A DNA stretch of 64,000 nucleotides from Pyrus communis (Eukaryota > Streptophyta > Magnoliopsida > Rosales > Rosaceae), in contig NC_084813.1 of NCBI RefSeq assembly GCF_963583255.1, forward strand, positions 10,216,001 to 10,280,000, read 5' to 3'. The number at the start of each line of letters is the position of its first letter. The first letter of the stretch is position 1. Both the position numbers and the translations under genes were made by a program. The notes beneath the pieces were generated by a model, which saw only the letters and a program-made list of their open reading frames with translations, was not told where the DNA came from and searched no databases. Below, piece after piece: positions 23,366 to 35,450 of this stretch.

Positions 23366-24088
23366 TGTAATAACCAGTCCCAAATAATTTTATGGATTTT
23401 TGATCGGAAGGGTATTTTGATAATTTCATTAGGTTTGGGCTAGACATTTTGAAACGGGTACTATTTGGTTCTTAATTTGTGTGCCTTGTGAGGCCCATTT
23501 TTGTTGGTTTGTCCCCCGGCCCACACTCATTTCTGCTCTCCCTTCCCCGTGTACAATCCCAGACCTCACTTTCTCTTTTCCTCATTTTCTCTCTATCTCT
23601 CTCCCTCGCTGCATTCATTTTCCCCCGAGCACCCACACACACCAACTCTCTCTCTCTATCTCTCTCTTTCTCGGATCTCCCTCACCTCCCTTATTCTTTT
23701 TTTTCTTCTACAAGTGCAAACCAGGAATAGCACCATGGAAACCGGTGCAAAAACGTTATGATAGAGTTTTATTAATTGGTACCTTTATGTGATTAGGTGC
23801 AATTGTGTATGGCATTTCCGTCTTCTCTTGTTTGCATGGTTCTTCGACGGCGAAGTATCTGTGAGTGGCTTCTAAAATGCATGATTTTACTATTAGAAAT
23901 GCATCCATGAAAAGCATGATTTTATGTATACATTTTGTGAAATGTTTATGAGTAAATTGGTTTCACGCTTTATGAATTATCATGCTTATTTGACTTTACG
24001 TTCTTTGTGGTATATATGATTGATGACTATATACCTATTTATGGACGTAGTTTTACAATATGACGTTTTAGTTACTAAGTTCCAATTT

Positions 24089-24119
<31 letters not shown>

Positions 24120-24898
24120 TAGAAATATTATGTTAATGTTTTTATGTGGTTACTTAGTAGTTATTCATATGATACTGCCTACGGGTGAATGATATATATG
24201 ACTTCGGCCGAGCGTAGGTTGGTCGCTTTAGCAAGAAGATACTTATATTTGGCTTCGGCCGAGTGTTTAGTTGGTGGCTTCGGCCGGAAGGTATTTATTT
24301 ATGGCTTCAGCCGGGCGTTGGTAGATGGCTTTGGTCGGAAGATATTTATAAATGGATTCAGTTGGGTGATGTAGGGCCTTCGGGTGACTTTGATACCGCT
24401 TTTAAGCACACTATATATAATATATGTTTTATGAAGTTTTATGGCATGCTAGGGTTTTCGGAAAACTTATTACATATTATACTATTGAGTTTTCATAAAC
24501 TTTGGGGGTTAGTACGTTAAAGATTAATTGTTTTAGTATTACTTATATATCAACTTGGTCCACTCATGTTTTGTTTTGCGCCCCCTCAGGACTTAGAAAC
24601 AAGGCGTACAATCCCAGCATCAAGGCGTTCCTGCATTGGCATCTTCGACTCCTCTCGGTATAGGACTCATCCCTTTGTTCATTCAATTTAATATTATTCC
24701 TTTTTAGTGTCTCAGATTATTTGTATGCTCTGAACACGTTCCACAATTGCATATCATTATAGTTAAATTTACAAGTTTTATTTATGTTAATTATTTCTTT
24801 TTGGATCTCATGCATTCTAATATGGCTTCGTCATCTGTGGGTGTCGGCCAACACGTGCCTACCTTGGTATTTGGAGGATATCAGGGCCGGGCGTGTCA
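23366..24898 (+). mobile_element. Solo LTR, Gypsy/chromovirus type
   Basis: Starts TGTAATAACC and ends GGCGTGTCA, flanked by a perfect 5-bp duplication TACTT (23361-23365 and 24899-24903). The start resembles the 'TGT.ACATCCCGTCCCAAAT' head of the LTRs at 35451 and 50358-52588, and the end shares their 'TCGGCCA.CACG' tail, giving plus orientation. Length 1,533 bp. It has no coding sequence. A degenerate repeat of 'GGCTTCGGCCGAG' and 'AGAAGATATTTAT' lies at 24195-24370. It sits in the gag region of the Copia element, so it is younger than that element. Confidence 0.88.
24195..24370. repeat. Degenerate tandem repeat in the solo LTR
   Basis: About five irregular copies of a 35-45 bp unit centred on 'GGCTTCGGCCGAGCGT' and 'GGAAGATATTTATAAATGG'. 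It corresponds in position to the 60-bp array in the LTR at 1-1468. Confidence 0.7.
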
Positions 24899-24903
24899 TA
24901 CTT

Positions 24904-26812
24904 TCCTACAACAAATCACATAAAATTAATAGCAGTATATCACAATTTATCAAATAGAATAAATCAAATACGATAAAATACTTATCTTTTGCAAGGTAGA
25001 AACAACTTTTTGTCGATGCTTGATTAGAAGATTTTAGGTTGAGGCGTGTAATCATTGTTCTTAAGAGTCAATTTTGCCCCTCGGAGACTATGTCTCGATG
25101 TAGCAAGTTATGGCGCCCACCCTCTAGGATACAACAACCTATGATCCTTGTAAGCGTACGCTCACACACTTAGATCGGGTGAACAATTCAATTCTTCCAT
25201 TGGTATAAACCAATTGAATGACATATCAACATTTGAAAGAACGAGGAATCTATAGATGAGAAAATGAGAGAGTTTTAGAGAAAGAGAAATAGATGAAAAC
25301 ATATATAAAAAATAAAAATAGTCTATCTCTTTACCACAACGTAAAGGGGAGTTTATATAGGACAATGAGTAATTAAGTATTAGATATATAATTACTAATT
25401 GAATGAGGAAACTTTACTATGTATTTTCCCACTAATGGCTTAATCAAGATAAGATCTTCAAAGACAAAATATGGTTAAAACACCAACATAATGACTCCTT
25501 TAATTTGTCAGTTCTGTTTGCAAACAAAACTGATATTGAGATTAAAAGAAATAATTAAGAATGGTCAACAAGATCAATGAGGAGTTGTATTTTGAAATAG
25601 CCAATAATAGTTCCTACAATACCCCACATATTTCAAAATACAATTCAGAACACACACATATTTTAAAATACAATTCGAATCACCAGAAATGAATTTGAGT
25701 AACACAAGTTTAAAGAGGACAAGGAAGAACCAAAGGAAAGTGAGAATCCAATGCATTAGAACTGATGTCTTTTAGACTTGAACCAGCCTTAGGACTGACC
25801 ATTCACATTGAAATTTGGTGAATTTTAAATTTTCTATGAACCAATATTTCTTGTGTGAATCATAGGACTAACCATCCACATTGTATTCTTGGAATCTAGC
25901 TTGTTCGAGCGGGTTGTCGTGAATAGGCCATGGGCCCACTTGAACATTCATGAGTGTTTGAGAGAACCTACCTAAACTCTCATAGCAAGTGGCCCCACTC
26001 CCACACGCATACAGGTGAATCAATCAATTGTGCACTACAGTCAAGCACACCACCCATATATAGGCTATATTATTCATTAAGAACATAAGTTCAACCTTGG
26101 ACACTATAGTAGTTGCAATCTTTACACCATAGGGATAGACTCTCAATATTATAAATTTGATAGGGCATGCCCGATCAACAAGTGACATGTCTTTTACCCA
26201 TACGAACCTACTTCCTAGGATCTCCATTGACATAGGTTGGGTTACCATCACTCTTGATCAATGTTACAGGCATAAGTCTCATCGCCCTCAATGTAATAAT
26301 CATCACTAGTATTTAGCTTAGTAGATTTTTCAGAGGATAGCTAGATCCAATTTTGACCTCAAAGTAGTTATATCAAATACATATGCAAAAGTCATTCAGC
26401 TTAAGCTCTCATAGCTATGACATCACACACAATGACCTAGCTGATTTCTTCCACGAACAGTGGGGTATCTCAAACCAAATACATTAGTCTCTTCCACAGA
26501 TAGTGGGATATCTCAAACCAAACACAGTGATCTCTTCCACAATTAGTTGGATATAAACCTCGATAAGAGGCTTTTACGTCATTTAGCATGCACTGAAGCA
26601 TTTGTAAAGGCTAATAACTTAGGTTTCATAAATTTACATATCTATTCAAACATCTCCGAAATATGACATTAACATGTATAACATCTATCACAAGTATCGT
26701 TATACTTATTAGCATCTTAAAAATATTCAGTACTCAGACTATACCTTTCCAATGATCCACGCGATTTTGGTGCACTACTTAAATATATCATAGAAACATA
26801 GCATACTCCTAC
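24904..26812. other. Non-coding, probably transposon-derived
   Basis: No coding frame of known type on either strand. Part of it (25020-25200) has an unusual mix of moderately GC-rich words, and 25840-26300 is long non-coding sequence of even composition. This could be the inside of a non-autonomous retroelement, but I found no LTR pair. A three-copy short repeat lies at 26440-26575. Confidence 0.35.
26440..26575. repeat. Three tandem copies of a 50-60 bp unit
   Basis: Each copy has 'CTCTTCCACAGATAGTGGGA' or a near match followed by 'TATCTCAAACCAAA' (third copy partial). Copies begin near 26445, 26490 and 26540. Confidence 0.75.
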
Positions 26813-26814
26813 AT

Positions 26815-27197
26815 TTTAAAGTAGGCTTTTTAGCCAAATAGTACTGAGATTTGTATAACTCATCATTTTGATCCCTGAGATTTGAAATCAATAGAATTGG
26901 TCCCTGAGTTTGTCTACCATCAATCATATTGGTCATTCCTTAAAAAATCTTCATTAAATAAGAATAGAATGATCGAAATACCCTTAATTTTTGTCAAATC
27001 ATTTTGTCCCATTGTTTATTAAATTGAGGGTACATTTGTTATTTTGATTCTTATTTAACATAATTTTGTATGGAATGATCAAAATGATTGATGATGGGCA
27101 ATCTCAGGAATCACTTCTATTGATTTCAAATATAAGGGACCAAAGCGACGTTTTATGCAAATCTCAGAGATCATTTTAGCTAAAAAGCCTTTAAAAT
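26815..27197. mobile_element. Inverted-repeat element (foldback MITE)
   Basis: Left arm 'AGGCTTTTTAGCCAAA', then a TGAGATTTG stretch. The right arm repeats the same in reverse complement (TTTAGCTAAAAAGCCT at 27173-27190). Inner parts also pair: 'ATTGGTCCCTGAG' against 'AATCTCAGGAATC..TT'. About 380 bp with no coding capacity. No clear target duplication. Confidence 0.6.
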
Positions 27198-27932
27198 ATA
27201 TGTCATCTCCAGTAATAAAGTTATTCCAGTACATTAGGCTCCTTCAACCCCACAATTTTTAATGATGTCATGAAATTTACTCAAACAAACTCATTAGTGT
27301 CAACATCTAGAAGATGTATAGTAATACTCATAATCACACAGGACAAAGCATCTAATTTAATTCCTCCAAGCAAATTCAGATGGAAAGACCCCCACAGCTT
27401 AAAGATGCTATAGAATTTGTATGCCAATATTGTCTCTAAATTAAATTGTATTAACATTTTGAAAAGAGGAAAGAGATCCTCTCCGGATCTCTTCCACCAA
27501 GGCCACTGAATCAAGTGATCTGGACCTTTGAAATTTCATCCAATGGTAAAAAATTATTATAATTTTTAAGGAATCAAAACGGTGGACCGTTGAATGAAAA
27601 GACAATATAGCAGCCATAAAGACCAATAAGGAAAAGTGAACTAATCAATTTAAAAGGCAACCGTCTTATTCTCTTAGCCCCGTTACCAGGAAATAAGAAA
27701 GAAAGAAGAATAAAGTTAATTATATAATTGCTAAACAATGCATTAAGAATAAAGTAACAATATGGGTCTTACATGTCAAAGAGGCTTCCTTTCTAGTGAT
27801 AGACAATGGCCATTAAACGAACATTGTCTATGCAAAAGGTTTGTTGCATCGACCTCCAGAAGAAACACATGATCCTAGCCAAATGAACATTTAGTACTTG
27901 GAAGTAATTATTTCCAACACTTTACAACTTCC

Positions 27933-27981
<49 letters not shown>

Positions 27982-28240
27982 GTATATATCACTGCTTATA
28001 GTTAAACACTACAAATTTCCCCACATTTGCATGGTATTCGTCTCTTTAAAATATAAAAGCATGAAATATCATCTCTCAAAATAATTTGACTACTAAATGC
28101 TCAAGAGATTTAGGATATGTTCGGTACTTTACTTGAATCCAACTTTTTAAATTCACAATCACTTTTCAAGTTTTAGACCTTAAAAACTTGTTTGGTAGAA
28201 CTATGTTAAAAAACTAAACTCAAGACTAACTTTAAAAAAA
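27198..28240. other. Gene-free stretch with a microsatellite
   Basis: Contains half of a Mutator-like MITE related to 53242-53435 (27468-27610: 'GAGATCCTCTCCGGATCTCT' and 'TCCACCAAGG'), and a CA/TA microsatellite at 27935-27990. No gene. Confidence 0.6.
27935..27990. repeat. Microsatellite (CA)n then (TA)n
   Basis: About 17 CA units followed by TATATATATATATG. Confidence 0.95.
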
Positions 28241-28243
28241 GCA

Positions 28244-31220
28244 TATTTGTCGATTTGCCCCCTAAACTTGTATAGAGCTGTCAATTTCTCCCTTGAACTT
28301 TAATTTTAGCAAATTACCTTCCTAAACTTTTATAATTAGCCAATTTCCCCCTTGAACTTTCATTTTAGCTGATTACCCCCTGAACTTTTTTAAATAGCCA
28401 ATTTCCCTCCTAACGCTAGATTTAAAACATTTCATCCAATTTTTTTATCCATTTTGATCACGCAGACAACACATAACAATTGTATGTAGGCAACAAGAAT
28501 GGAAAATTAGATGGATGAAAATTTGATGAAGATTTTAAAACCTAATGACACACCCCGACCTGGAATGTCCACCTGAACTTCGAATCGAGTTGTGTTGGCC
28601 GACACTAGAGGGTGACGAAGCCATAAAGTGTAGTGATATGGAAAATGTGCATAAATTTAAACCTAAAAGTGCCTAAATATAAGAGTGCGTTTATGAGTGG
28701 GAATGAACCCATTTCACACGTGATATCAGAACAGAAGTAAAGTACAGTAAGGTAGGATAAGAATTATACCATCGAAGGTAGCCACCTATACCGAGATTTA
28801 CAAAGGATCCTCATCGACACGAAAGCTCAACACTAAAACCTAGAGGGGCCAAAAAAAAGGGTGAGTGGGCCTAAAAACAAAGCTTTGTAAAAACCTTTTT
28901 GAAAACAGAATAACCCCTCGCCGTAAAAAAAGCATAGTTTCCAAATATATATACTACATATAGTAAGAAAATACTTACCGTGGCCTACAAAATCTCAAGA
29001 ATTCAATATGGCATAATATTTCATAAGTAAGCACATGACGTCCGTAATCACATAATCTCGCATAAGCAAACATATCATATTGAGTGCTCATCGATATATG
29101 CTGACACATGAGTTCATGCAGAGATATTTTGACATAAATAAAACTGGGTGTAACAATGATATACACTCTAGTAATACAATCACGTGAAGACTGGTGCTAT
29201 GCATATCACATACGAGTCCTAATTGCCTATAGCAATCTAGGACTGGACTGGCACCTACAATGGATCCAAAGTAAGCCTACGGTGCGATGTGCACATACAC
29301 CTGAAGGCCTGGCCCTGGCCCAGGCGAGTACTAACACCTGTGCAGCAACGATGAACATATAACATAAACAAAATCATACAACAGTATATCAATAACTTAC
29401 ACCAACATAATACTATGCACTGCGATAATATAATGAAGGCATCCCTTAATAATATGCATACATTTGCATCCCATAGGATTTAAGATTATTTCGTAAATTC
29501 CGTTATTTTGCTAATTCTTATAAACATTAGTCTAATCTAGGCATACGTAGGAAGTTCTTTTACAAATGTATAAATAGAAACTAAATAAGTATATAATATT
29601 TAAAAGCAAAGACCTATTCACAGATACCTGCGAGGCCGCAGCCGTTCGAGCTAGGATAGTCGGAGTCTTCGATAATAATCGCATCTAATCATAATATTGG
29701 GACCCATTAGTAAAACTCCACAAAGACAATTAAATTTGGGAAAACGGATTGTGGATTTGAAATTACTATGAACTACGCTAAGGAGGGTCCTTGAAAAATT
29801 TTACAAAAAGTTAATAGAAAAATCAATGGTCAACCCTAAAAGTCAACCGAGCCGCCCCGACAGTCAACTACGTTAAAACTTTGAAATTTCACTAAATGGA
29901 TGTCAAAAACAGACTCGGGGCATTGAAATTAGCCTAGAAGGTTTTCCGAGAAATAACTGACTGCCAACAGTTAATAGAATATTCCCTCTAAATCCCTAAA
30001 TGGGTCCGGGTCAGTTGGTTCGGATCTGAGCTCGGATCCGATTCGAATCCAGGCTTGGATTTAGGTTTGGACTTGGGCCTTATTTATTTATTTATTTTTC
30101 TCTTTTTCTTATTATCTGGCCGTTTGCCGCTGCAATCACCGGAATAAATCCCAGCTCCGACCACCTAAAATCTTCACTAAACCTAGCTTTCCAATAGATC
30201 AAATCGAAGATCAGAGGACAAGGAATCAGAATATACCTTTGGTTTCCTCGGCCGTGGCAGGTGTTGACCAGAAAACAGCTCGAAAGCCGTAGGAAAACTA
30301 AGTTAAGCTTCCCCGAGTTAAATCCACCATAAAACCAATCCAAAAATCATTTACCATACATAAAATTGAAACTAAATGACAAGAGAGATTCATCCAAGCC
30401 ATTTTCAAACTCACCTTTGTCGAAGAACATGGTGGACAGTGGCCATGGCTGCCATTTTGCAGAGAAGGCCTGGGTGTCATGAGTAAAACGAAATGATATT
30501 CGTAGTGGTCTGCTGTGAAGTTTGGTGGAATGGTGATGGTTCGATGGTGGTGCAACTCATTAGAGTTGTGAGGGATGATGGTATAGTGTCAGGTTTGCGA
30601 GGGAGACGAGATGGAGGTTTCTGAGAGAGATAAGTGAAGAGATAGAGAGAGTTGAGTGATAAGGTGAGGTGGTAGCAAGGGAGTAGGTGAGTAAAAAGAG
30701 AGAGACTGAGATATCTGGTGGGTAAGGATACGGGATAGGGCAAGAGTGGAGTGTGGGCCCTAAGTGGCTCACAAAACAATACAAAATATCTCTAAACTAT
30801 GAAATTACCAATTTACCCTTGACATTCTATGTAAAATTTTAACCTTAACTCCGATTTTGATTCCGCTTACGCCTATGCATTCGTACCATTGAGAACTTCG
30901 AGAATACGGCAAAATAATAGCTCATATGCATCACAAAAAAAAAAGGGTCAGCGAAAGTCAACAATCTCACATTTAGGGCATTTTCGTCGATTTACTCTCT
31001 TAAAATTTATAAAATCGTAAAATTTGGGATGGGTTGTCACACCTAATGCTAGGGGGGAGATTGGTTGTTTATAAAATTTTTGAGGGGTAATCGACTAAAG
31101 TTAAAGTACAGTGGGGAAATTGCCTAATTATAAAAATTCAGGGTGTAATCGGCTAAAATTAAAGTTCAAGGGGAAATTGGCACCTCTATACAAGTTCAGG
31201 GGAAAACCGACAAATACCCC
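28244..31220. mobile_element. Inverted-repeat element split by a solo LTR
   Basis: The left arm (28244-28440) starts 'ATTTGTCGATTTGCCCCCTA' and repeats a 'CCCTTGAACTTTAATTTTAG' unit about three times. The right arm (31047-31220) is its reverse complement, ending 'CGACAAAT'. Each arm is therefore itself a short tandem array. Between them lies the solo LTR at 28546-31041; removing it and one CCTAA leaves an element of about 480 bp. Likely a Mutator-like or foldback MITE. The flanks are A-rich, so a 9-bp duplication cannot be judged. Confidence 0.7.
28546..31041 (-). mobile_element. Solo LTR, Gypsy/chromovirus type
   Basis: On plus it reads TGACACACCCCGACC... to ...GGGTTGTCACA, the reverse complement of the head and tail of the chromovirus LTRs in this window. 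Perfect 5-bp duplication CCTAA (28541-28545 and 31042-31046). At 2,496 bp it is longer than the LTRs at 41290 and 50358, and it differs from them through most of its length, so it is a related but separate family. Frames inside it are short and repetitive (for example the CT-rich region at 30560-30780) and are not genes. Confidence 0.88.
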
Positions 31221-32367
31221 TAAGAAAAATAGTCTATTCTTCAAAAAACACCAAAAGTGAATTTTTAGAGTTTTTAAACTTAAAGCTCACTCCTTTCTTT
31301 TCCATCTCTCCCCTTCCCTATCTCTTTTTTTTTTTTTCTCTCTCTCCCTTCTATCTCATTTTTCTTCTCTCTCCTTCTATTTCTCCTTCCTCTCTACCTC
31401 ATTCAATACTCTCTCCTCTGTCTCTCCTCCAATCCTCTCTTTCTTTCTTTCTTTCCTTCTCTTTACTCTTTCTCCCTCTTCTACGACTCCCTCTTTGTAG
31501 ATCTCTTTATCTAGTTTAAGTTTTAAGATTTAAAAGAAATTTTAAATCTCATACTAAACAAGTTTTTGGGTATTAAAGAAAAGTGTTCTTTTCAAGAGAT
31601 GTTCTTAAGAAGTGTTTTGATAAATGATGAAAAACAATCAGTATATATATATATATATATATATACACATAATATATATATATATATATATATGTGGTAC
31701 GAAAAACAATCAGTATAATAATGTAATGCATGCAAATTGCTAATGTCTAATTATCACTTTTTAATAACTACTATCAACATGCATCCTCTATAGCATTAAG
31801 AATAAACCTTTCCAGAAGCGGCCATAACCCCTTGAGCATCTAGATAAGAAATTGTTGAACAAAAACTGCTTTTTCAACCAATGCATTGGTCACACCACTC
31901 GAATTGCTATATGCATAAAGACCATATTGAGGAGCTCTTCGATCATAGGCATTGTTGGGAGTTCGTCAGGAGCAAAACTAGGAATGAGGGATCCGAAGGA
32001 GGGATCCGTTGGAGGAAAAGACCAAGGTAAGTTTGATCGCCATGAGCTTAGTGATAATGAGGCTGATCGGCGTCCAACAAAGAAACCTACCTTCAGCTCA
32101 AGTACATCTATAGATGGTAGGGGATGCGGAAGGAAAGAAAAGCTGGCAAATCCAAGCAAAAAAAAGGAATTCCAACTACTTTGAGGTGAACTGCCCTCAC
32201 CACCACCAGACTGACTAAGAGAACCCTTAATTCTGAATCGTACCTTAGAATTTTGACCATGCACTCAATCGTTTCCCCATAGGAGTTGCACATACGAAGC
32301 AGTGATGCTACCATCATTCTGTCCCGGAGCAGTGGGCAAAGTCCGACGACTTCGCTGAGAAATACCA
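31221..32367. other. Gene-free stretch, CT-rich and TA-rich
   Basis: A pyrimidine block (31290-31500) and TA microsatellites (31640-31695). The overlapping 110- and 124-codon frames at 31852-32264 on opposite strands share no recognisable domain with any family I know; neither has a plausible promoter. No gene is called. Confidence 0.4.
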
Positions 32368-32805
32368 TGTTGGTTCCACAAGACCCAGAAACCTAATTTA
32401 GAAAGGAATCAACATGTATCCTATATTCTTGGAGTCCTTACAATCTAAGGATTGGCATGTGCCACAAATAATCACACTCCTATGATTATTCAATATCTAC
32501 TTCCTAGATATCCTCTGGGATTTTCCGATTCAATACAGATTCCATATCCTAAAAGGCCTATCTCAACTAGTATAAATACATTGTTTTATGTTTCATCTTT
32601 GGTAATGCAATTGTCACACACTTATTCTTTTGCCTACTACTTGAATCTCATAATATTGCTTACTTGCCGTCGAAGAGCCTTTAACTGACACACCTTTGCT
32701 CCGTTCTCGGGGTCCTTGGCTACTTACGGTTGTTTGTTATTTTATAGGTTACTCCAGTTTGTGTATCTCCACCCTTCACATTGGTGCACGAATTTGGTTC
32801 CAACA
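32368..32805 (+). mobile_element. Candidate short solo LTR
   Basis: Begins TGTTGGTTCC and ends GGTTCCAACA, a 6-bp TGTTGG/CCAACA inverted end around a longer GGTTCC match. It has a TATA-like box (TATAAATA at 32571) and a T-rich stretch followed by 'GTTACTCCAGT' and 'CATTGGTGCACGAATTTGG' near the end, wording I associate with 3' ends of plant Gypsy LTRs just before the primer-binding site. The flanking 5-mers (TACCA and ACACA) do not match, so the exact ends, or the call itself, may be wrong. Confidence 0.45.
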
Positions 32806-33146
32806 ACACATAATGGAATTAGGATTGCAAAATGAACTATATTGTCTAAAACAGTTGATAAGTTCGAAATAACCCAACACATAAGTCATGTGCAAGGCAC
32901 ACAAATTATTTTGGATTAAAATTTAACATTATGTATAATGTGTGATGATAAATTAAATTTTTAGAAAATTGAGAAGACAATTCATTTAACATTTTAATTC
33001 ATGTGACAAATTGTAACAAGTGTACATATGTTCATATGACATTTATAAAAAAATCTTTTATCAAATTCATCCCTATCATCATATCAAAATTCGTGTAATG
33101 ATAAGGTTGATATATATCACATGCATACTTCTCTATATTCCTCATT

Positions 33147-34472
33147 GGACTTTTATCACAAATGGTCCCTGAAACTAACCCTTACCATCAAGATGGTCCT
33201 TGAAATTGAAAATCAATGAATGTAGTCCTTGAAAATAGGTGTCGCAAATCAAAGTGATCATTCCGTCACAATTTTGTTAAAAGTTCCGTTGAGTGCTGAT
33301 GTGGCACATGAATGGGCCCCACTAGATTTACAAGTTTTTATCACAAATGGTCCTTGAAATTGACCCACACCATCAAGATGGTCCCTGAAATTGACCCACA
33401 CTATCAAGATGGTTCCTGAAATTGAAAATTGATCAATGTAGTCCTTGAAAATAGATGTCGCAAATCAATATGATCCTTCTGCCATAATTCTATAATTTTT
33501 TTTTGTTATGTGTTGATGTGGGTTTAATAATTAATTAAAATAAATACCTTTTGGCACAATGGAATTTTTTTTCTTGTAGTAGGGCCTACTTCGAACAGAG
33601 ATCCCTTCCATAAATTCTCAAAGGCATAAGGCTTAACCAAGGCCTAAGAGGGGGAGAGGAAGTAGTTTTCAATCAACAATAAACGCACCTTGGGTATAAC
33701 CTCATTATCTCATGGAAAACCTCCATGTTCTTTGCATCACCAGATCACCAGGAAAGCGTCAAACAAACTCTCCAAGATTAAGGTTGTGAGGATGTTGATC
33801 GCCTAAATGTTAATAGTGATGTCCCAGAAGTCATTGCCAATCGGCCAAGTTGTCACCAAAGGTGATCTCGATCCAAGTTCAATTCGGTAAAGGATGTCGA
33901 AGTGTGTAGAGATGGGTTATTGAGATTTTTTTTTTTTTTTTTTTCGTTAATCGAATAGAGAGTGAAGGAGGTAGAGAAATGTGGACTGGGATCAGAGGTG
34001 ATTGCAGGACTAGCTTTTTGGGTTGACAACTTTTTTATTTACTATTAAATTATTAAGCCTATTTGTAATTTTTTTTTTTAATAATTAGACTTGTATGACT
34101 CATTTATGTGTCACGTCAGCACATACAAAATTTTTGACAAAAATTGTGACGGAATGACTACATTGATTTGAGACACTTGCAGAACTATATTGTTCAATTT
34201 TTAATTTCAGGGACCATTTTGATGTTGTGGGTAATTTCAAGGACCATTTTGATGTCCCAGGTCAATTTCAAGGACCACTATAAGAAAAAATGACTTATGG
34301 GACCCATTTATATACCACATCAGTATTTAACAGAATTTTTAACAAAATTGTGACGAAATGACCACATTGATTTGCGACATTTATTTTCAAATGCTACATT
34401 CATAGATTTTCAATTTCAATGATCATCTTGATGGTAAGGGTCAATTTCAAAGATCATTTGTAAAAAAAACCC
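33147..34472. mobile_element. Mutator-like inverted-repeat element
   Basis: Long imperfect inverted arms built of 'AATGGTCCTTGAAATTGA' and 'CAAGATGGTCC' units: left arm 33147-33500, right arm 34130-34472. Flanking 9-bp repeats TTCCTCATT (33138-33146) and TTTCTCATT (34473-34481) match at 8 of 9 positions, the duplication length of Mutator elements. The middle is non-coding, with T-runs at 33930 and 34070. No transposase. Confidence 0.7.
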
Positions 34473-34481
34473 TTTCTCATT

Positions 34482-35445
34482 TTATTTGTGTGTGTATAAT
34501 TGAATTGACGATACGTCCTTCTAAGATGTCTCTAAACTCAATTTCCCGCATTCATAACACAATGTAAATAACTTTGCTATACGAAGTACATTAAGAAAAA
34601 TGCGCTCATTTTTGCTGGCTGAATCAAATGTTCAACGTTAATGCATGTTCTTTTTTTCTAGTTGGTAGTTTACATTACTAATTTTGTGGGTGAAATTATT
34701 AGGTAGCTGCCTCGAAGTGCGGCGACACGGCATCAATTGACCTGAGAACATATATTTAGGTTTTTTTTTATTAGCATTCCACGTAATGTTGAATGCATTC
34801 TATTTAAAATTTAATATTAAGTGGCTTATGTAACCTACTATGCAATGACAATTTCGACCTTATGAGGTTTAAAGAAAATAAGAAATTTCTAAATACATCC
34901 CAAATTAATTTTAATGTATTATTTATCTTCTGAAACTATCAAAACCCCTCTCACCCTCCACTCCATTGTTAAATAAAATTCTAACTATTGAAACTATAAA
35001 CGCATTGATTGAGAAAAAAATTTAACGAATAGAATAGGATATCAATATTTTGGAAGCTTCACATGAGGTAAAATTTCATATTTGTCATTGTTTTAATTAT
35101 TCAATGACATCAATAATTATTTAAGCCTGCTTTTGCTTTCCATACTACCCAATTTCATACGAGGCTAACCAGCAACGCCTTTTCCGTTCTTATTCATTTT
35201 CTGGGGTTTACTTTTGCTCTGTTAGGTTCTTCCCAGTTGCTGTTTTTCATCAGAAATCCTTTTTTGGTAGCAAAAGACTTAAGAGACAGAGATAAAGGAG
35301 ATTGGTTGTGATGACCCAATGAAATTCAAGCTCAACAGACGGATTGTAGACTTCTATTTTTAGAGAATGTTAGGGTTTTAATCCTAAGTCAATTTAATTT
35401 ATTAAAATTGAAAATGAGTATTATAAGATTTGAAGAACGTGGGGT
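34482..35445. other. Gene-free stretch
   Basis: AT-rich sequence between the Mutator-like element and the next LTR. No open frame of interest and no repeat structure that I can see. Confidence 0.5.
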
Positions 35446-35450
35446 GTAAG

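Noticed and set aside
23479..23792. 103-codon frames after the LTR start
   Set aside because: CT-rich leader of the solo LTR (serine/leucine/proline runs), present in all three plus-strand frames.
31852..32264. Possible 110- or 124-codon gene
   Set aside because: Opposite-strand overlapping frames of equal quality, no domain, no promoter or splice signals.
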